A stretch of 64,000 bases of DNA from JBKPNJ01 sp963695705 (lineage in GTDB: Bacteria; Actinomycetota; Actinomycetes; Propionibacteriales; Nocardioidaceae): positions 434,001 to 498,000 of the forward strand of contig CAVOHB010000004.1 of assembly GCA_963695705.1 (NCBI GenBank), read 5' to 3'. Numbering within the stretch: position 1 is the stretch's first letter; every line of letters starts with the position of its first letter. Below are positions 25,020-34,048 of this stretch, piece by piece. The notes beneath the pieces are model-generated. The model had not been told where the DNA came from, made no database searches, and saw only the letters and a program-made list of their open reading frames with translations. The position numbers were made by a program, and so were the translations under genes.

Positions 25020-25305
25020 TCAGCCATACACGATCCGGCGAAGCTGCCGGACCGTGAGCGCCGGTGCGGCCACCGGCCACCCGGCGAGCTCGTGCTGGAG
25101 GTGCACGAAGATGTCGTCGTTCTTGGCGCCGTACGCGCGCAGTTCGCGATGACGCCGTTCTGACGATCGAGTCCATCGGCTCCTGGAAGTATGCGACAAC
25201 CTCTGCGACCACCCGGGCGGCCTCGGCTGAGGTGAGTCCGGTGGTGGCGGTCAGGTGGCTGACGAGCCGTTCGTCCGCAGGAGCCGACGCGGGCCGTTCG
25301 TCCAC
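25020..25305 (-). pseudogene. Small conserved glmS-adjacent protein, frameshifted
   Basis: From GTG 25305 the frame reads VSHLTATTGLTSAEAARVVA and EVVAYFQEPMDSIVR. The remainder of the protein (HRELRAYGAKNDDIFVHLQH, then LTVRQLRRIVYG and a stop at 25020) continues in another frame. The distance from start to stop is 286 bases, one more than a multiple of three, so a single-base indel near 25160 explains it. The restored product would be about 95 residues. It may be a real pseudogene or a sequencing error. Function is unknown. Confidence 0.65.
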
Positions 25306-25508
25306 GACCCGATCCTGGCCTCATTGAGCCGCAAATGCAACTTTCTGCCCGCTGACGGGCAAACAATGGCAGCTTGACGATCCCATGCCTCCCGCCGAGG
25401 AGTGAAATAACCAGAATGTGCTTGTCAGCACCCTTCCGGAGGACGACGATAAGCGGCAGAGGCACTACGCGATGCATCCGCACCGTCACTCAATGACCAG
25501 GGAGCGTC

Positions 25509-26114
25509 ATGGCTTTCGATCCCAAGACCGTCAAGACCAACGACTGGGGTGTGGTCGGCGGCGTTGCGGCCATCTTCATCGTGTCGCTGATTCCCTCCTA
25601 CGTCACCTTCGACCTCGGCGGCGTCTCATTTCCCGGGGTCCCGAACGGCGTCAACGCCTGGCAGAGCTATGCGACCCTCGGGCTGCTGTTCCTGCTCGCC
25701 GCCGGGGTGATCGTGGCGCTGCGAGTGTTCGCCGTCACCACCTTGCCGGAGATCGGCGTCGGCTGGGCGATGGTCACCGTGGCGCTGGCCGGACTCGGCG
25801 CCCTCCTGGTCATCCTGCGTGCCTTCACGTACTCCAGCGGGCTCGGCTCTGTCAGCGTCGGCTGGAGCGGCTATCTGCTGATGCTGCTGGCGATCGCCAC
25901 CACGGTCTTCGCCGCGCTCAACTTCCGCGAGAGCGGCGAGACAACCCCCTGGGCAGACCGCGGTGCTTCCCGGACGAACGCAGCCGCGAACGCGCCCGGG
26001 ACGAGCGCACACCAGCCGAGCGCCCCGCCACCGAGCACACAGCCACCGACTGCACAGCCACCGACTGCACAGCCACCGACAGCACAGCCACCGACCGCGC
26101 CACCCCCGGCCTGA
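25509..26114 (+). CDS. Small four-helix membrane protein with Pro-rich repeat tail
   Basis: ATG 25509 follows GGGAGCGTC. 201 residues with four hydrophobic helices (VVGGVAAIFIVSLIPSYV, YATLGLLFLLAAGVIVALRV, WAMVTVALAGLGALLVILRA, GYLLMLLAIATTVFAAL) and a C-terminal 60-residue Pro/Thr/Gln tail with QPPTA units. I do not recognise a family. The long loop between helices 1 and 2 (FDLGGVSFPGVPNGVNAWQS) would be outside if the N-terminus is inside. No operon partner. Confidence 0.7.
   Translation: MAFDPKTVKTNDWGVVGGVAAIFIVSLIPSYVTFDLGGVSFPGVPNGVNAWQSYATLGLLFLLAAGVIVALRVFAVTTLPEIGVGWAMVTVALAGLGALLVILRAFTYSSGLGSVSVGWSGYLLMLLAIATTVFAALNFRESGETTPWADRGASRTNAAANAPGTSAHQPSAPPPSTQPPTAQPPTAQPPTAQPPTAPPPA
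26039..26098. repeat. Four tandem 15-bp units in the Pro-rich tail
   Basis: ACAGCCACCGACTGC is repeated four times (two perfect, two with one or two changes) and encodes PPTAQ units of the membrane protein tail. The unit is a multiple of three, so copy-number change keeps the frame. Confidence 0.85.
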
Positions 26115-26206
26115 CCGTCCCGATCGGTTGACGACCGCTGGCCCAGCGGCCCGCCCAGGCATGTGTCGCATACTGTCTGCCTGGTGAGTTCGCTGGGGAG
26201 GCGTGC

Positions 26207-28159
26207 GTGGTGAAGTCGGGCCTGGTGGGCAGTGGGATGGACCCCGGCGTCCGTCCCCAGGACGACCTGTTCGGGTATGTGAACGGCTCGTGGTTCGACC
26301 GGACGGAGATCCCCGCGGACCGCGCGGCGTACGGCTCCTTCCACGTGCTCCGCGAAGAGGCCGAGAGCCAGGTACGGGCCATCCTCGAGGAAGCCGTCGC
26401 CGGGGACGCCCCGGCGGGATCGAGCGAGCGGAAGCTCGGCGATCTCTACAGCAGCTTCCTCGACGAGGCACAGATCGAGAAGCTGGGTTACGACCCGATT
26501 CGCGAGCAGCTCCGCGAGATTGATGCGGTCGGCGACACGTCGGAGCTGGTGCGGTTGCTCGGACGCCTCGAGCGTGAGGGCGTCGAAGGCTTCGCCACCG
26601 GTCACGTCACGACGGACCGCAAGGACTCCACCAGGAACCTGCTCTACCTGGGCCAGGCCGGACTTGGGCTGCCCGACGAGGCGTACTACCGAGCCGAAAG
26701 CCACGCGCCCGTCCGCGACGAGTATGTGCGGCGGATGTCGGAGCTGCTCGAGCTGGCCGGACTTGGTAACACTTCCGCCGCGGCCCGCAGGGTGCTGGAG
26801 CTGGAGACGCGGCTCGCCGAGGGCCACTGGGATCGTGTCGCGTGCCGGGACCAGGTCAGGACCTACAACCTGATGACCGCACAGAGCCTGGCCGATCTCG
26901 CACCCGACGTCGACTGGGCTGCCTGGGTGGGGGGGTTGCAGGCGGGGGACGCGCTCGCCGAGCTCGTCGTGCAACAGCCCAGCTACTTCACTGCGCTCTC
27001 CGGCGCGCTTCGTGACCGTCCGCTCGAGGACTGGAAGCTGTGGCTGTCGTGGAACGTGGTCCGGGCCGCGTCACCGTACCTGTCCGGCAGCTTCGCCGAA
27101 ACCTACTTCGAGCTCTACGGTCGAACCCTGAGCGGTGTTCCGCAGCAGAAGGAGCGGTGGAAGCGCGCGGTCGCACTGGTCGACCAGGCCATGGGGGAGG
27201 CGGCCGGGGAGCTGTACGTCGCTCGGCACTTCCCGCCGGAAGCGAAGGCCCGCATGGTCGAGCTGGTCGCCAACCTGGTGCAGGCGTATCGCCGGGACAT
27301 CGAGTCCCTCGACTGGATGGGACCGGAGACCAGGCGACGGGCGCTGGACAAGCTGGACGCGTTCCGCGCCAAGATCGGCTACCCCGACCGGTGGCGCGAC
27401 TACGAGGCACTCCACGTCCTCCCCGACGACCTGATGGGCAACGTGCGCCGGTCGGCCGCCTTCGAGCTGGCGTACCAGCTGGGCAAGATCGGCCGGCCCG
27501 TGGACCGGGACGAGTGGCACATGAGCCCCCAGACGGTCAACGCCTACTACGGCGCGGGAATGAACGAGATCGTGTTCCCCGTAGCGATCTTGCGGCCCCC
27601 GTTCTTCGATGCCGGCGCGGACGATGCGGTGAACTACGGCGGCATCGGGGCTGTCATCGGTCACGAGATCGGTCACGGGTTCGACGACCAGGGTTCTCGC
27701 TACGACGGGTCGGGCAACCTGGTGGACTGGTGGAGCCACGAGGACAGGCAGCGCTTCGCGCGGCGCGCCGAGCAGCTGGTCGCCCAGTACGACGCCTTCG
27801 AGCCGCGTCAGCTGCCCGGACACTCGGTCAACGGCGCACTGACCGTTGGTGAGAACATCGGCGACCTCGGTGGACTCACCGTCGCCTACCAGGCGTACCA
27901 CCTGTCGCTCGACGGCGCCGAGCCACCCGTCATCGACGGGACGACGGGATATCAACGGGTGTTCCTGGGCTGGGCGCAGTGCTGGAGGTACAAGGTGCGC
28001 GACGAGGAGGCGCTGCGGATGCTGGCGATCGACCCGCATGCGCCGCCGGAGTTCCGCGTCAACGTGGTGCGCAACCTGAACGAGTTCTACGACGCGTTCG
28101 GTGTCAACGAGGGCGACGGACTCTGGCTGCCGGCCAAGGACCGGGTCCGGATCTGGTGA
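26207..28159 (+). CDS. M13 family (neprilysin-like) zinc metallopeptidase
   Basis: 650 residues from GTG 26207, with GGGGAGG just upstream. The N-terminal M13_N region (DDLFGYVNGSWFDRTEIPAD) precedes the catalytic domain: NAYYGAGMNEIVFPVAILRP, the zinc site HEIGH (His486, Glu487, His490), the third ligand Glu549 in GENIGDLGG, and the closing FRVNVVRNLNEFYDAFGVNE and W. There is no signal peptide or anchor, so it is predicted to be cytoplasmic, as in PepO-type bacterial members. It cleaves small peptides. Confidence 0.95.
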   Translation: MVKSGLVGSGMDPGVRPQDDLFGYVNGSWFDRTEIPADRAAYGSFHVLREEAESQVRAILEEAVAGDAPAGSSERKLGDLYSSFLDEAQIEKLGYDPIREQLREIDAVGDTSELVRLLGRLEREGVEGFATGHVTTDRKDSTRNLLYLGQAGLGLPDEAYYRAESHAPVRDEYVRRMSELLELAGLGNTSAAARRVLELETRLAEGHWDRVACRDQVRTYNLMTAQSLADLAPDVDWAAWVGGLQAGDALAELVVQQPSYFTALSGALRDRPLEDWKLWLSWNVVRAASPYLSGSFAETYFELYGRTLSGVPQQKERWKRAVALVDQAMGEAAGELYVARHFPPEAKARMVELVANLVQAYRRDIESLDWMGPETRRRALDKLDAFRAKIGYPDRWRDYEALHVLPDDLMGNVRRSAAFELAYQLGKIGRPVDRDEWHMSPQTVNAYYGAGMNEIVFPVAILRPPFFDAGADDAVNYGGIGAVIGHEIGHGFDDQGSRYDGSGNLVDWWSHEDRQRFARRAEQLVAQYDAFEPRQLPGHSVNGALTVGENIGDLGGLTVAYQAYHLSLDGAEPPVIDGTTGYQRVFLGWAQCWRYKVRDEEALRMLAIDPHAPPEFRVNVVRNLNEFYDAFGVNEGDGLWLPAKDRVRIW

Positions 28160-28189
28160 GGGACCCGTCGCGCCGAAGCTGACGGCTTG

Positions 28190-28231
28190 CGTCATGGATC
28201 GCGAGGGTCCGGACCCACGATCCGCATGACG
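28190..28231. promoter_or_regulatory. Nested inverted repeat ahead of the carboxylase operon
   Basis: CGTCATGGATCG (28190-28201) pairs with CGATCCGCATGACG (28218-28231) with a two-base bulge, and the loop itself contains the perfect 12-bp palindrome GGGTCCGGACCC (28205-28216). It lies 28 bases before the carboxylase start and 31 bases after the M13 stop. An operator for the leucine-catabolism operon is most plausible; a terminator for the peptidase is the alternative. Confidence 0.5.
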
Positions 28232-28258
28232 TAACAGGCGACATGGCACTCTGGAGGC

Positions 28259-29908
28259 ATGATGGCGGAGTTACCGCCGGACCCGGGCGAGGAGGTACCG
28301 CCGGACTCGGGCGAGGAATTACCGCCGGACCCGGGCGAGGAATTACCGCCGGACCCGGGCGGCCTGCGCGACCTCGTCGGGCAGCTTCGCGACCGACTTC
28401 AGACCGTGCGGGCCGGTGGCTCGCCCGCCGCCCGGGCCCGGCACACCGGGCGTGGCAAACTGCTCGTCCGCGACCGTGTCGACCGGCTGCTCGACCCGGG
28501 GTCGCCGTTCCTCGAGCTCTCCGCGCTCGCGGCCACCGGCATGTACGACGATGCCGTTCCCGCGGCGGGCCTGGTCACCGGTGTCGGACGGGTGAGCGGC
28601 CGGGACTGCGTCGTCGTCGCCAACGACGCGACGGTCAAGGGCGGCACCTACTACCCGATCACGGTGAAGAAGCACCTGCGTGCCCAGGAGATCGCGGCCG
28701 CCAACCGGTTGCCCTGCATCTACCTCGTCGACTCCGGCGGCGCGTTCCTGCCGATGCAGGACGAGGTGTTCCCCGACCGGGACCACTTCGGCCGGATCTT
28801 CTTCAACCAGGCGAACCTGTCCGCCGCCGGCATCCCGCAGATCGCCGCGGTGATGGGTTCGTGCACCGCCGGCGGGGCCTATGTCCCGGCCATGTCCGAC
28901 GAGTCGGTGATCGTGAAGAACCAGGGGACGATCTTCCTCGGCGGCCCCCCGCTGGTGAAGGCCGCCACCGGTGAGGTGGTCTCCGCCGAGGAGCTCGGCG
29001 GCGGGGATGTGCACGCCCGGATCTCCGGAGTGGTGGACCACCTGGCCAACGACGACGCCCACGCGCTGGCGATCGTGCGGTCGATCGTGGCGACGCTCGA
29101 GCGTCCGGCCGAGCCGTCGTTGCGCCAGGCGGCGCCGGAGGAGCCCGCTGAAGATCCCGACACGCTGTGCGACATCGTTCCACCGGACCTTCGCTCGCCT
29201 TACGACGTGCGCGACGTCATCAGGCGGCTGGTCGACGCCAGCAGGTTGCACGAGTTCAAGGCGCTGTACGGCGAGACGCTGGTCTGCGGGTTCGCACGGA
29301 TCTGGGGCTACCCGGTGGGCATCGTCGCCAACAACGGCATCCTGTTCAGCGAGTCGTCCCTGAAGGGTGCGCACTTCATCGAGCTGTGCAACCAGCGCGG
29401 CGTCCCGCTGGTGTTCCTGCAGAACATCACCGGGTTCATGGTGGGGCGCGAGTACGAACAGGGCGGCATCGCCAAGGACGGTGCGAAGCTCGTCACCGCG
29501 GTCGCCTGCTCCGTGGTCCCGAAGTTCACGGTGATCATCGGGGGCTCGTTCGGCGCCGGGAACTACGGCATGTGTGGCCGGGCGTACGATCCGCGGTTCC
29601 TGTGGATGTGGCCGAACGCCCGCATCTCGGTGATGGGTGGCGAGCAGGCGTCCTCGGTGCTCGCGACGGTGCGGCGCGAAGCGCTCGAGGCGCAGGGCGG
29701 GGAGTGGTCGGCACAGGAGGAGGAGACGTTCAAGAGGCCACTGCGCGACCAGTACGAGGCGCAGGGATCGCCGTACTACTCGACCGCGCGGCTCTGGGAC
29801 GATGGCGTGCTCGACCCGGCCGACACCCGGCGGGTGCTCGGCATGGGGCTGGCCGCGGCGGCGAACGCGCCGATCCCCACGCCGGCCTACGGCATCTTCC
29901 GGATGTGA
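28259..29908 (+). CDS. Acyl-CoA carboxylase, carboxyltransferase (beta) subunit, probably methylcrotonyl-CoA type
   Basis: 549 residues. Family motifs: RVDRLLDPGSPFLELSALAA, YLVDSGGAFLPMQDEVFPDR, the oxyanion-forming MGSCTAGGAYVPAMSDE, VVSAEELGGGDVHARISGV, and FLQNITGFMVGREYEQGGIA. This is the pattern of methylcrotonyl-CoA carboxylase beta. It carboxylates the acyl-CoA using carboxybiotin from the alpha subunit, 7 bases downstream, and HMG-CoA lyase follows, so leucine breakdown fits. Two ATGs compete (28259, 28262); the second has better spacing to GGAGG. The first 35 residues are a tandem ELPPDPGE repeat absent from typical members. Confidence 0.88.
   Translation: MMAELPPDPGEEVPPDSGEELPPDPGEELPPDPGGLRDLVGQLRDRLQTVRAGGSPAARARHTGRGKLLVRDRVDRLLDPGSPFLELSALAATGMYDDAVPAAGLVTGVGRVSGRDCVVVANDATVKGGTYYPITVKKHLRAQEIAAANRLPCIYLVDSGGAFLPMQDEVFPDRDHFGRIFFNQANLSAAGIPQIAAVMGSCTAGGAYVPAMSDESVIVKNQGTIFLGGPPLVKAATGEVVSAEELGGGDVHARISGVVDHLANDDAHALAIVRSIVATLERPAEPSLRQAAPEEPAEDPDTLCDIVPPDLRSPYDVRDVIRRLVDASRLHEFKALYGETLVCGFARIWGYPVGIVANNGILFSESSLKGAHFIELCNQRGVPLVFLQNITGFMVGREYEQGGIAKDGAKLVTAVACSVVPKFTVIIGGSFGAGNYGMCGRAYDPRFLWMWPNARISVMGGEQASSVLATVRREALEAQGGEWSAQEEETFKRPLRDQYEAQGSPYYSTARLWDDGVLDPADTRRVLGMGLAAAANAPIPTPAYGIFRM
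28268..28360. repeat. Four 24-bp in-frame repeats at the carboxylase N-terminus
   Basis: Units start at 28268, 28292, 28316 and 28340 (the last is 21 bases). Each encodes E(L/V)PPD(P/S)GE. The repeats are nearly identical at DNA level, pointing to recent slippage, and form an acidic, Pro-rich extension before the conserved core. Confidence 0.9.
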
Positions 29909-29915
29909 GCCGGAC

Positions 29916-31856
29916 ATGACCTTCGGCACCGTGCTCGTCGCGAACCGCGGTGAGATCGCGGTACGCGTGCTGCGAGCAGCGCGAGCCGCCGGGCTGCGCA
30001 CCGTCGCGGTCTTCTCCGACGCGGACCGGGAGGCTCCGCACGTACGCGAAGCCGATACCGCGGTGCGGATCGGCCCGGCTCCGGCCGCCGAGTCGTACCT
30101 GTCGATCCCGGCCCTGCTCGAGGCGGCGCGGCGCAGCGGTGCCGAGGCGGTCCATCCAGGCTACGGATTCCTGTCCGAGCGGGCCGCGTTCGCTCGGGCA
30201 GTCGTCGACGCCGGCCTCGTCTTCATCGGGCCGGGTCCCGACGTGATCGAGCTGATGGGACGCAAGGACGCGGCCCGGGAGGTCGCGATCAAGGCCGGCG
30301 TGCCGGTCGTCCCCTCCTACACCCTGGTCGAGCTGGCCGAGGTGGCGCGCTTCCCGGTACTGGTGAAGGCGGCGGCAGGGGGTGGGGGCAAGGGCATGCG
30401 GATCGTCCGGCAGGCCGGCGACCTCGACTCCGCCCTCGCCTCGGCCCGCCGAGAGGCACTGTCGGCGTTCGGCGACGACACGATGCTGATCGAGCGGTTC
30501 CTCGAGCACGGCCGTCACATCGAGGTGCAGATCCTGGCCGACGAGCACGGCACGGTGCTGCACCTGTTCGAGCGCGACTGTTCCGTTCAGCGCCGGCACC
30601 AGAAGGTGCTGGAGGAGGCGCCGGCACCGACGATCGACGAACAGGTCCGCACGCTGCTGCTGGAGTCAGCGGTCCGGCTGTCCCGGGCGGTCGGCTACGT
30701 CAACGCCGGAACGGTCGAGTTCCTCGTCGCAGGCCAGGAGGCGTACTTCCTGGAGATGAACACCCGGCTCCAGGTCGAGCACCCGGTCACAGAGCTGGTC
30801 ACCGGTCTCGACCTGGTGCAGCTGCAGATCCTGGTCGCGCAGGGCCGGAGGCTGCCGTTGTCTCAGGAAGACGTGAGACTGGACGGGCACGCCATCGAGG
30901 CCCGCGTCTATGCCGAGGACCCCTACCGCGGCTTCCTGCCGCAGGCCGGGACGGCCAGCCTGGTCCACTGGTCCGAGCGGGCCCGGATCGACGCCGCGCT
31001 CGAGTCGGGTCAAACGGTGGAGACCCACTACGACCCGCTGCTCGGCAAGGTCATCGTGCACGGCCAGACCCGGGAGGCCGCGCGGCGAGCCCTCGTGGGC
31101 GCGCTCGACGACACCGCGATCCTGGGCCTGACCACCAACCTCGGCTTCCTGCGCCAGGTCGCCTGCGCCGACGAGTACCGCGACTGCGAGATCGACACGG
31201 GCTGGCTCGACCGGCACACCGCCAGCTTCCAGCCCCCCGGCGACCCGGTCACCACCTGCATCGCGGCGTGGGCGATGGCGACGGCGCTCACCGACGCCCA
31301 GCCGCGGGAACCGTTCGGCCTCGGCGACGGCTGGCGGGCCGGCGGGCCGCCGACGCCCGTCACGGTCGAGCTGGCGGACGAGGCCGGGGCCCCGGCACAC
31401 GTGCTGCGCGTCGATCTCAGCGGCGGGCGGGTCGTGGACGAGAGTCGAGCCTGGGAGGTACGTACCGTGGCCGCCACCGGAGGAGTCGTACGGCTACAGA
31501 TCGACGGGACGATCCACGAGGCGTACGTCGAAGTGGATCCCCATGGGGTCACTGTCGCCCATCACGGCCAGTCCCGCCGTTTCCTGCGTCCCGACACCAA
31601 CGCCTGGGGCGGCCCCGCCGCCCTGGCCGACGGCGGGATCCGAGCCCCCATGCCGGGGACCGTCCTGGCCGTGCACGTCTCGGCGGGTCGACCCGTGAAG
31701 TCCGGTGAGCTACTCGTCGTCATGGAGGCGATGAAGATGGAGCTCTCGCTGAAGGCACCGTTCGACGGCGTAGTCTCCGATGTCGCGGTGGCCGCCGGTG
31801 CCCGGGTGGCACTGGGACAGCGGCTGCTCGTGGTGACCGGCCCGGAGGGGAACTGA
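29916..31856 (+). CDS. Acyl-CoA carboxylase, biotin carboxylase/BCCP (alpha) subunit
   Basis: 646 residues from ATG 29916. Biotin carboxylase domain: FGTVLVANRGEIAVRVLRAA, HPGYGFLSERAAFA, the ATP-grasp loop KAAAGGGGKGMRIV, ERDCSVQRRHQKVLEEAPAP, and EMNTRLQVEHPVTELVTGLD. The C-terminal BCCP domain carries VMEAMKMEL with the biotinylated Lys607. A middle BT-type region links them. It carboxylates biotin with ATP and bicarbonate and delivers it to the beta subunit. Gap to the lyase gene is one base. Confidence 0.93.
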   Translation: MTFGTVLVANRGEIAVRVLRAARAAGLRTVAVFSDADREAPHVREADTAVRIGPAPAAESYLSIPALLEAARRSGAEAVHPGYGFLSERAAFARAVVDAGLVFIGPGPDVIELMGRKDAAREVAIKAGVPVVPSYTLVELAEVARFPVLVKAAAGGGGKGMRIVRQAGDLDSALASARREALSAFGDDTMLIERFLEHGRHIEVQILADEHGTVLHLFERDCSVQRRHQKVLEEAPAPTIDEQVRTLLLESAVRLSRAVGYVNAGTVEFLVAGQEAYFLEMNTRLQVEHPVTELVTGLDLVQLQILVAQGRRLPLSQEDVRLDGHAIEARVYAEDPYRGFLPQAGTASLVHWSERARIDAALESGQTVETHYDPLLGKVIVHGQTREAARRALVGALDDTAILGLTTNLGFLRQVACADEYRDCEIDTGWLDRHTASFQPPGDPVTTCIAAWAMATALTDAQPREPFGLGDGWRAGGPPTPVTVELADEAGAPAHVLRVDLSGGRVVDESRAWEVRTVAATGGVVRLQIDGTIHEAYVEVDPHGVTVAHHGQSRRFLRPDTNAWGGPAALADGGIRAPMPGTVLAVHVSAGRPVKSGELLVVMEAMKMELSLKAPFDGVVSDVAVAAGARVALGQRLLVVTGPEGN

Positions 31857-31857
31857 C

Positions 31858-32799
31858 GTGCGTTCTCCCCAGGTCGAGGCCGGCGCCGGCTTTCCGGCGA
31901 GTGTCACCGTCTATGAGGTCGGCCCGAGGGACGGGCTGCAGAACGAGGCCGCGACCTTGCCCGTCCGCGTGAAGGCCGAGTTCATCTCGCGGCTGATCGC
32001 CGCCGGACTGCCGATCGTGGAGGCGACCAGCCTGGTGCACCCGAGGTGGGTTCCGCAGCTCGCCGACGCCGACGAGCTGCTCGACCTCGTCGACCTTCGC
32101 GGACCGACGCCGTTGCCGGTCCTGGTCCCGAACGAGCGCGGCCTCGAACGCGCGGTGGACAAAGGGGTCACCCACATCGCGATCTTCGGCAGCGCCACCG
32201 AGACGTTCGCGCAGCGCAATCTCAACCGGACCCTTGACGAGCAGTTCGCGATGTTCGAGCCGACCGTCCGGCGCGCCCGCGGTCTCGACATGGACGTGCG
32301 CGCGTACATCTCGATGGCCTTCGGCGACCCGTGGGAGGGCGACGTCCCGGTGGACCAGGTGGTAGCCGTCGGGAGGCGCCTGTTCGACCTTGGGGCCAGC
32401 CAGCTGTCGATCGGCGACACCATCGGGGTGGCCACACCCGGTCACGTCGGCCACATGCTGGACGCGTTCGCATCCGCCGGGTTGGCCGCTGACCGCCTCG
32501 CAGTGCACTTCCACGACACGTTCGGTCAGGCGCTGGCGAATGCGTTGACGGCGATGCAGCATGGGGTGACGACGATCGACGCCTCCGCGGGGGGGCTGGG
32601 GGGGTGCCCGTACGCCGAGAGCGCCACCGGCAACCTGGCGACCGAGGACCTGGTGTGGCAGCTGCACGGGCTGGGCATCCAGACCGGAGTCGACCTCGGC
32701 GCACTCGTCGCGACGAGCACGTGGATGGCCGAGCAGCTCGGCAGACCCAGCCCGTCCCGTGTCGTCCAGGCGCTCGCCGGAACCGTGCCAGGACCGTGA
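31858..32799 (+). CDS. Hydroxymethylglutaryl-CoA lyase
   Basis: 313 residues from GTG 31858. The DRE-TIM metallolyase barrel opens with VYEVGPRDGLQNEAATLPVR (Arg-Asp at the active site), has VEATSLVHPRWVPQLAD, the metal-ligand HFHDTFGQALANA, and the lid segment AGGLGGCPYAESATGNLATE with the conserved Cys. It splits HMG-CoA to acetyl-CoA and acetoacetate, the last step of leucine degradation. With the two carboxylase genes it forms a tight operon; isovaleryl-CoA dehydrogenase and methylglutaconyl-CoA hydratase are not adjacent. Confidence 0.93.
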   Translation: MRSPQVEAGAGFPASVTVYEVGPRDGLQNEAATLPVRVKAEFISRLIAAGLPIVEATSLVHPRWVPQLADADELLDLVDLRGPTPLPVLVPNERGLERAVDKGVTHIAIFGSATETFAQRNLNRTLDEQFAMFEPTVRRARGLDMDVRAYISMAFGDPWEGDVPVDQVVAVGRRLFDLGASQLSIGDTIGVATPGHVGHMLDAFASAGLAADRLAVHFHDTFGQALANALTAMQHGVTTIDASAGGLGGCPYAESATGNLATEDLVWQLHGLGIQTGVDLGALVATSTWMAEQLGRPSPSRVVQALAGTVPGP

Positions 32800-32818
32800 C
32801 AGGAGGCGAGAAAGACCG

Positions 32819-33976
32819 ATGGCTCCCAAGCACGTCTACGTGCACATCGGCCCGCTGAAGACCGGTACGACGTTCCTGCAGCAGGTGCTGACGAAGAACA
32901 AGGAGGCGCTGGCGGCCGACGGTGTGCTGTTCCCACGCAACCGCTACGCGCAGCAGGTGGGCTCGGCCCTCGACCTCCTCGACAAGCGCATGCACCGCGA
33001 TGCCCCCGGCAACACCGGCCAGTGGGACCGGCTCGCCAAGGAGGTCGCCGCCTGGGAGGGCGCGACGGCGGTGATCTCGCAGGAGTTCCTCTGCACCGCC
33101 AGCCCCGCCCAGGTCGAGCGGATGGTCAGCTCGCTCGCGCCGGCGCAGGTGCACGTGATCTACACGGCCCGCGACTACAGCCGGGTCGTTCCCGCCATGT
33201 GGCAGACCCACCTGCGGAACAGGGCATCGCCGACCTGGGACGAGTACATCTCGTCGGTCCGGGACCCGAAGCCCAGGGGACCGATCTGGGGCCGGCGACT
33301 GTGGCGACAGCAGGACCCTGCACAGGTGCTGCCCGCGTTCGAGACCCGGATCCCGCGCGAGCGGGTGCACGTCGTCATGGTGCCGCGGTCGACCGCCCCT
33401 CCCGACCTGTTGTGGCAGCGCTTCTGCCAGGTGATCGGCATCGAGGCGGGGCGCTACCGCACCGACATTCCACGGACGAACCTCTCTCTCGGCGTGGTGG
33501 AGGCGGAAACGCTTCGGCGTATCAACGCCGGTGCCGCCGACGTCATGAACGGCCGCAACTACGACCACCTGGTCAAGTTCTTCCTGGCCCGGGACATTCT
33601 CGAGCAACGCCGCAGCCGGTTGACGATGGAGCTGCCATCGGAGGACTACGAGTGGATCGAGAAGCGCTCGCGTCGGGCCATCGACTACCTGGTGGCCGGG
33701 AACTACGAGATCCTCGGTGCGGTCGACGAGCTGCTGCCCGGGCCACCACCCGACCATCCGGTGGCCCGACCGGACGAGGTGTCGCCCGCCGACGTGCTGG
33801 ACGTGATGGCCGAATGCCTCACCGCGCTGCTGGTCAGGTCCGACGTCCTGATCGGCGTTCTCAAGGGCCCTGCGATGCGCAAGGCCGAGGCGCGGGTCGC
33901 GCAGCGGGGGTCGGACCGACGGTCGCGGATCAGGCGCCAGGCGCGGGGTCTGGGTCGCCAGGTCCTGGGTCGTTGA
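32819..33976 (+). CDS. Sulfotransferase-like protein (paralogue 1)
   Basis: 385 residues from ATG 32819, 19 bases after the lyase stop with CAGGAGG between, so it is probably in the same operon. The N-terminal PAPS loop is YVHIGPLKTGTTFLQ (5'-phosphosulfate binding), followed by VISQEFL and the 3'-phosphate element YTARDYSRVVPAMWQ. Further cluster-specific motifs are DLLWQRFC, NLSLGVVEAETLRRIN and the terminal YEILGAVDELLP. There is no signal peptide. It probably transfers sulfate from PAPS to a carbohydrate or lipid; the acceptor is unknown. Confidence 0.75.
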   Translation: MAPKHVYVHIGPLKTGTTFLQQVLTKNKEALAADGVLFPRNRYAQQVGSALDLLDKRMHRDAPGNTGQWDRLAKEVAAWEGATAVISQEFLCTASPAQVERMVSSLAPAQVHVIYTARDYSRVVPAMWQTHLRNRASPTWDEYISSVRDPKPRGPIWGRRLWRQQDPAQVLPAFETRIPRERVHVVMVPRSTAPPDLLWQRFCQVIGIEAGRYRTDIPRTNLSLGVVEAETLRRINAGAADVMNGRNYDHLVKFFLARDILEQRRSRLTMELPSEDYEWIEKRSRRAIDYLVAGNYEILGAVDELLPGPPPDHPVARPDEVSPADVLDVMAECLTALLVRSDVLIGVLKGPAMRKAEARVAQRGSDRRSRIRRQARGLGRQVLGR

Positions 33977-34048
33977 GACGGAGGCGGCCGGCGGCCGCGG
34001 CGTAGGCTGATCCCCGTCCGGCCCGCCCGCTTGAGGAGTACGCGCCCC

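Noticed and set aside
24900..25020. glmS ribozyme or riboswitch upstream of glmS
   Set aside because: The leader is only the 3' end of the frameshifted small gene and shows no ribozyme core; glmS ribozymes are typical of Firmicutes.
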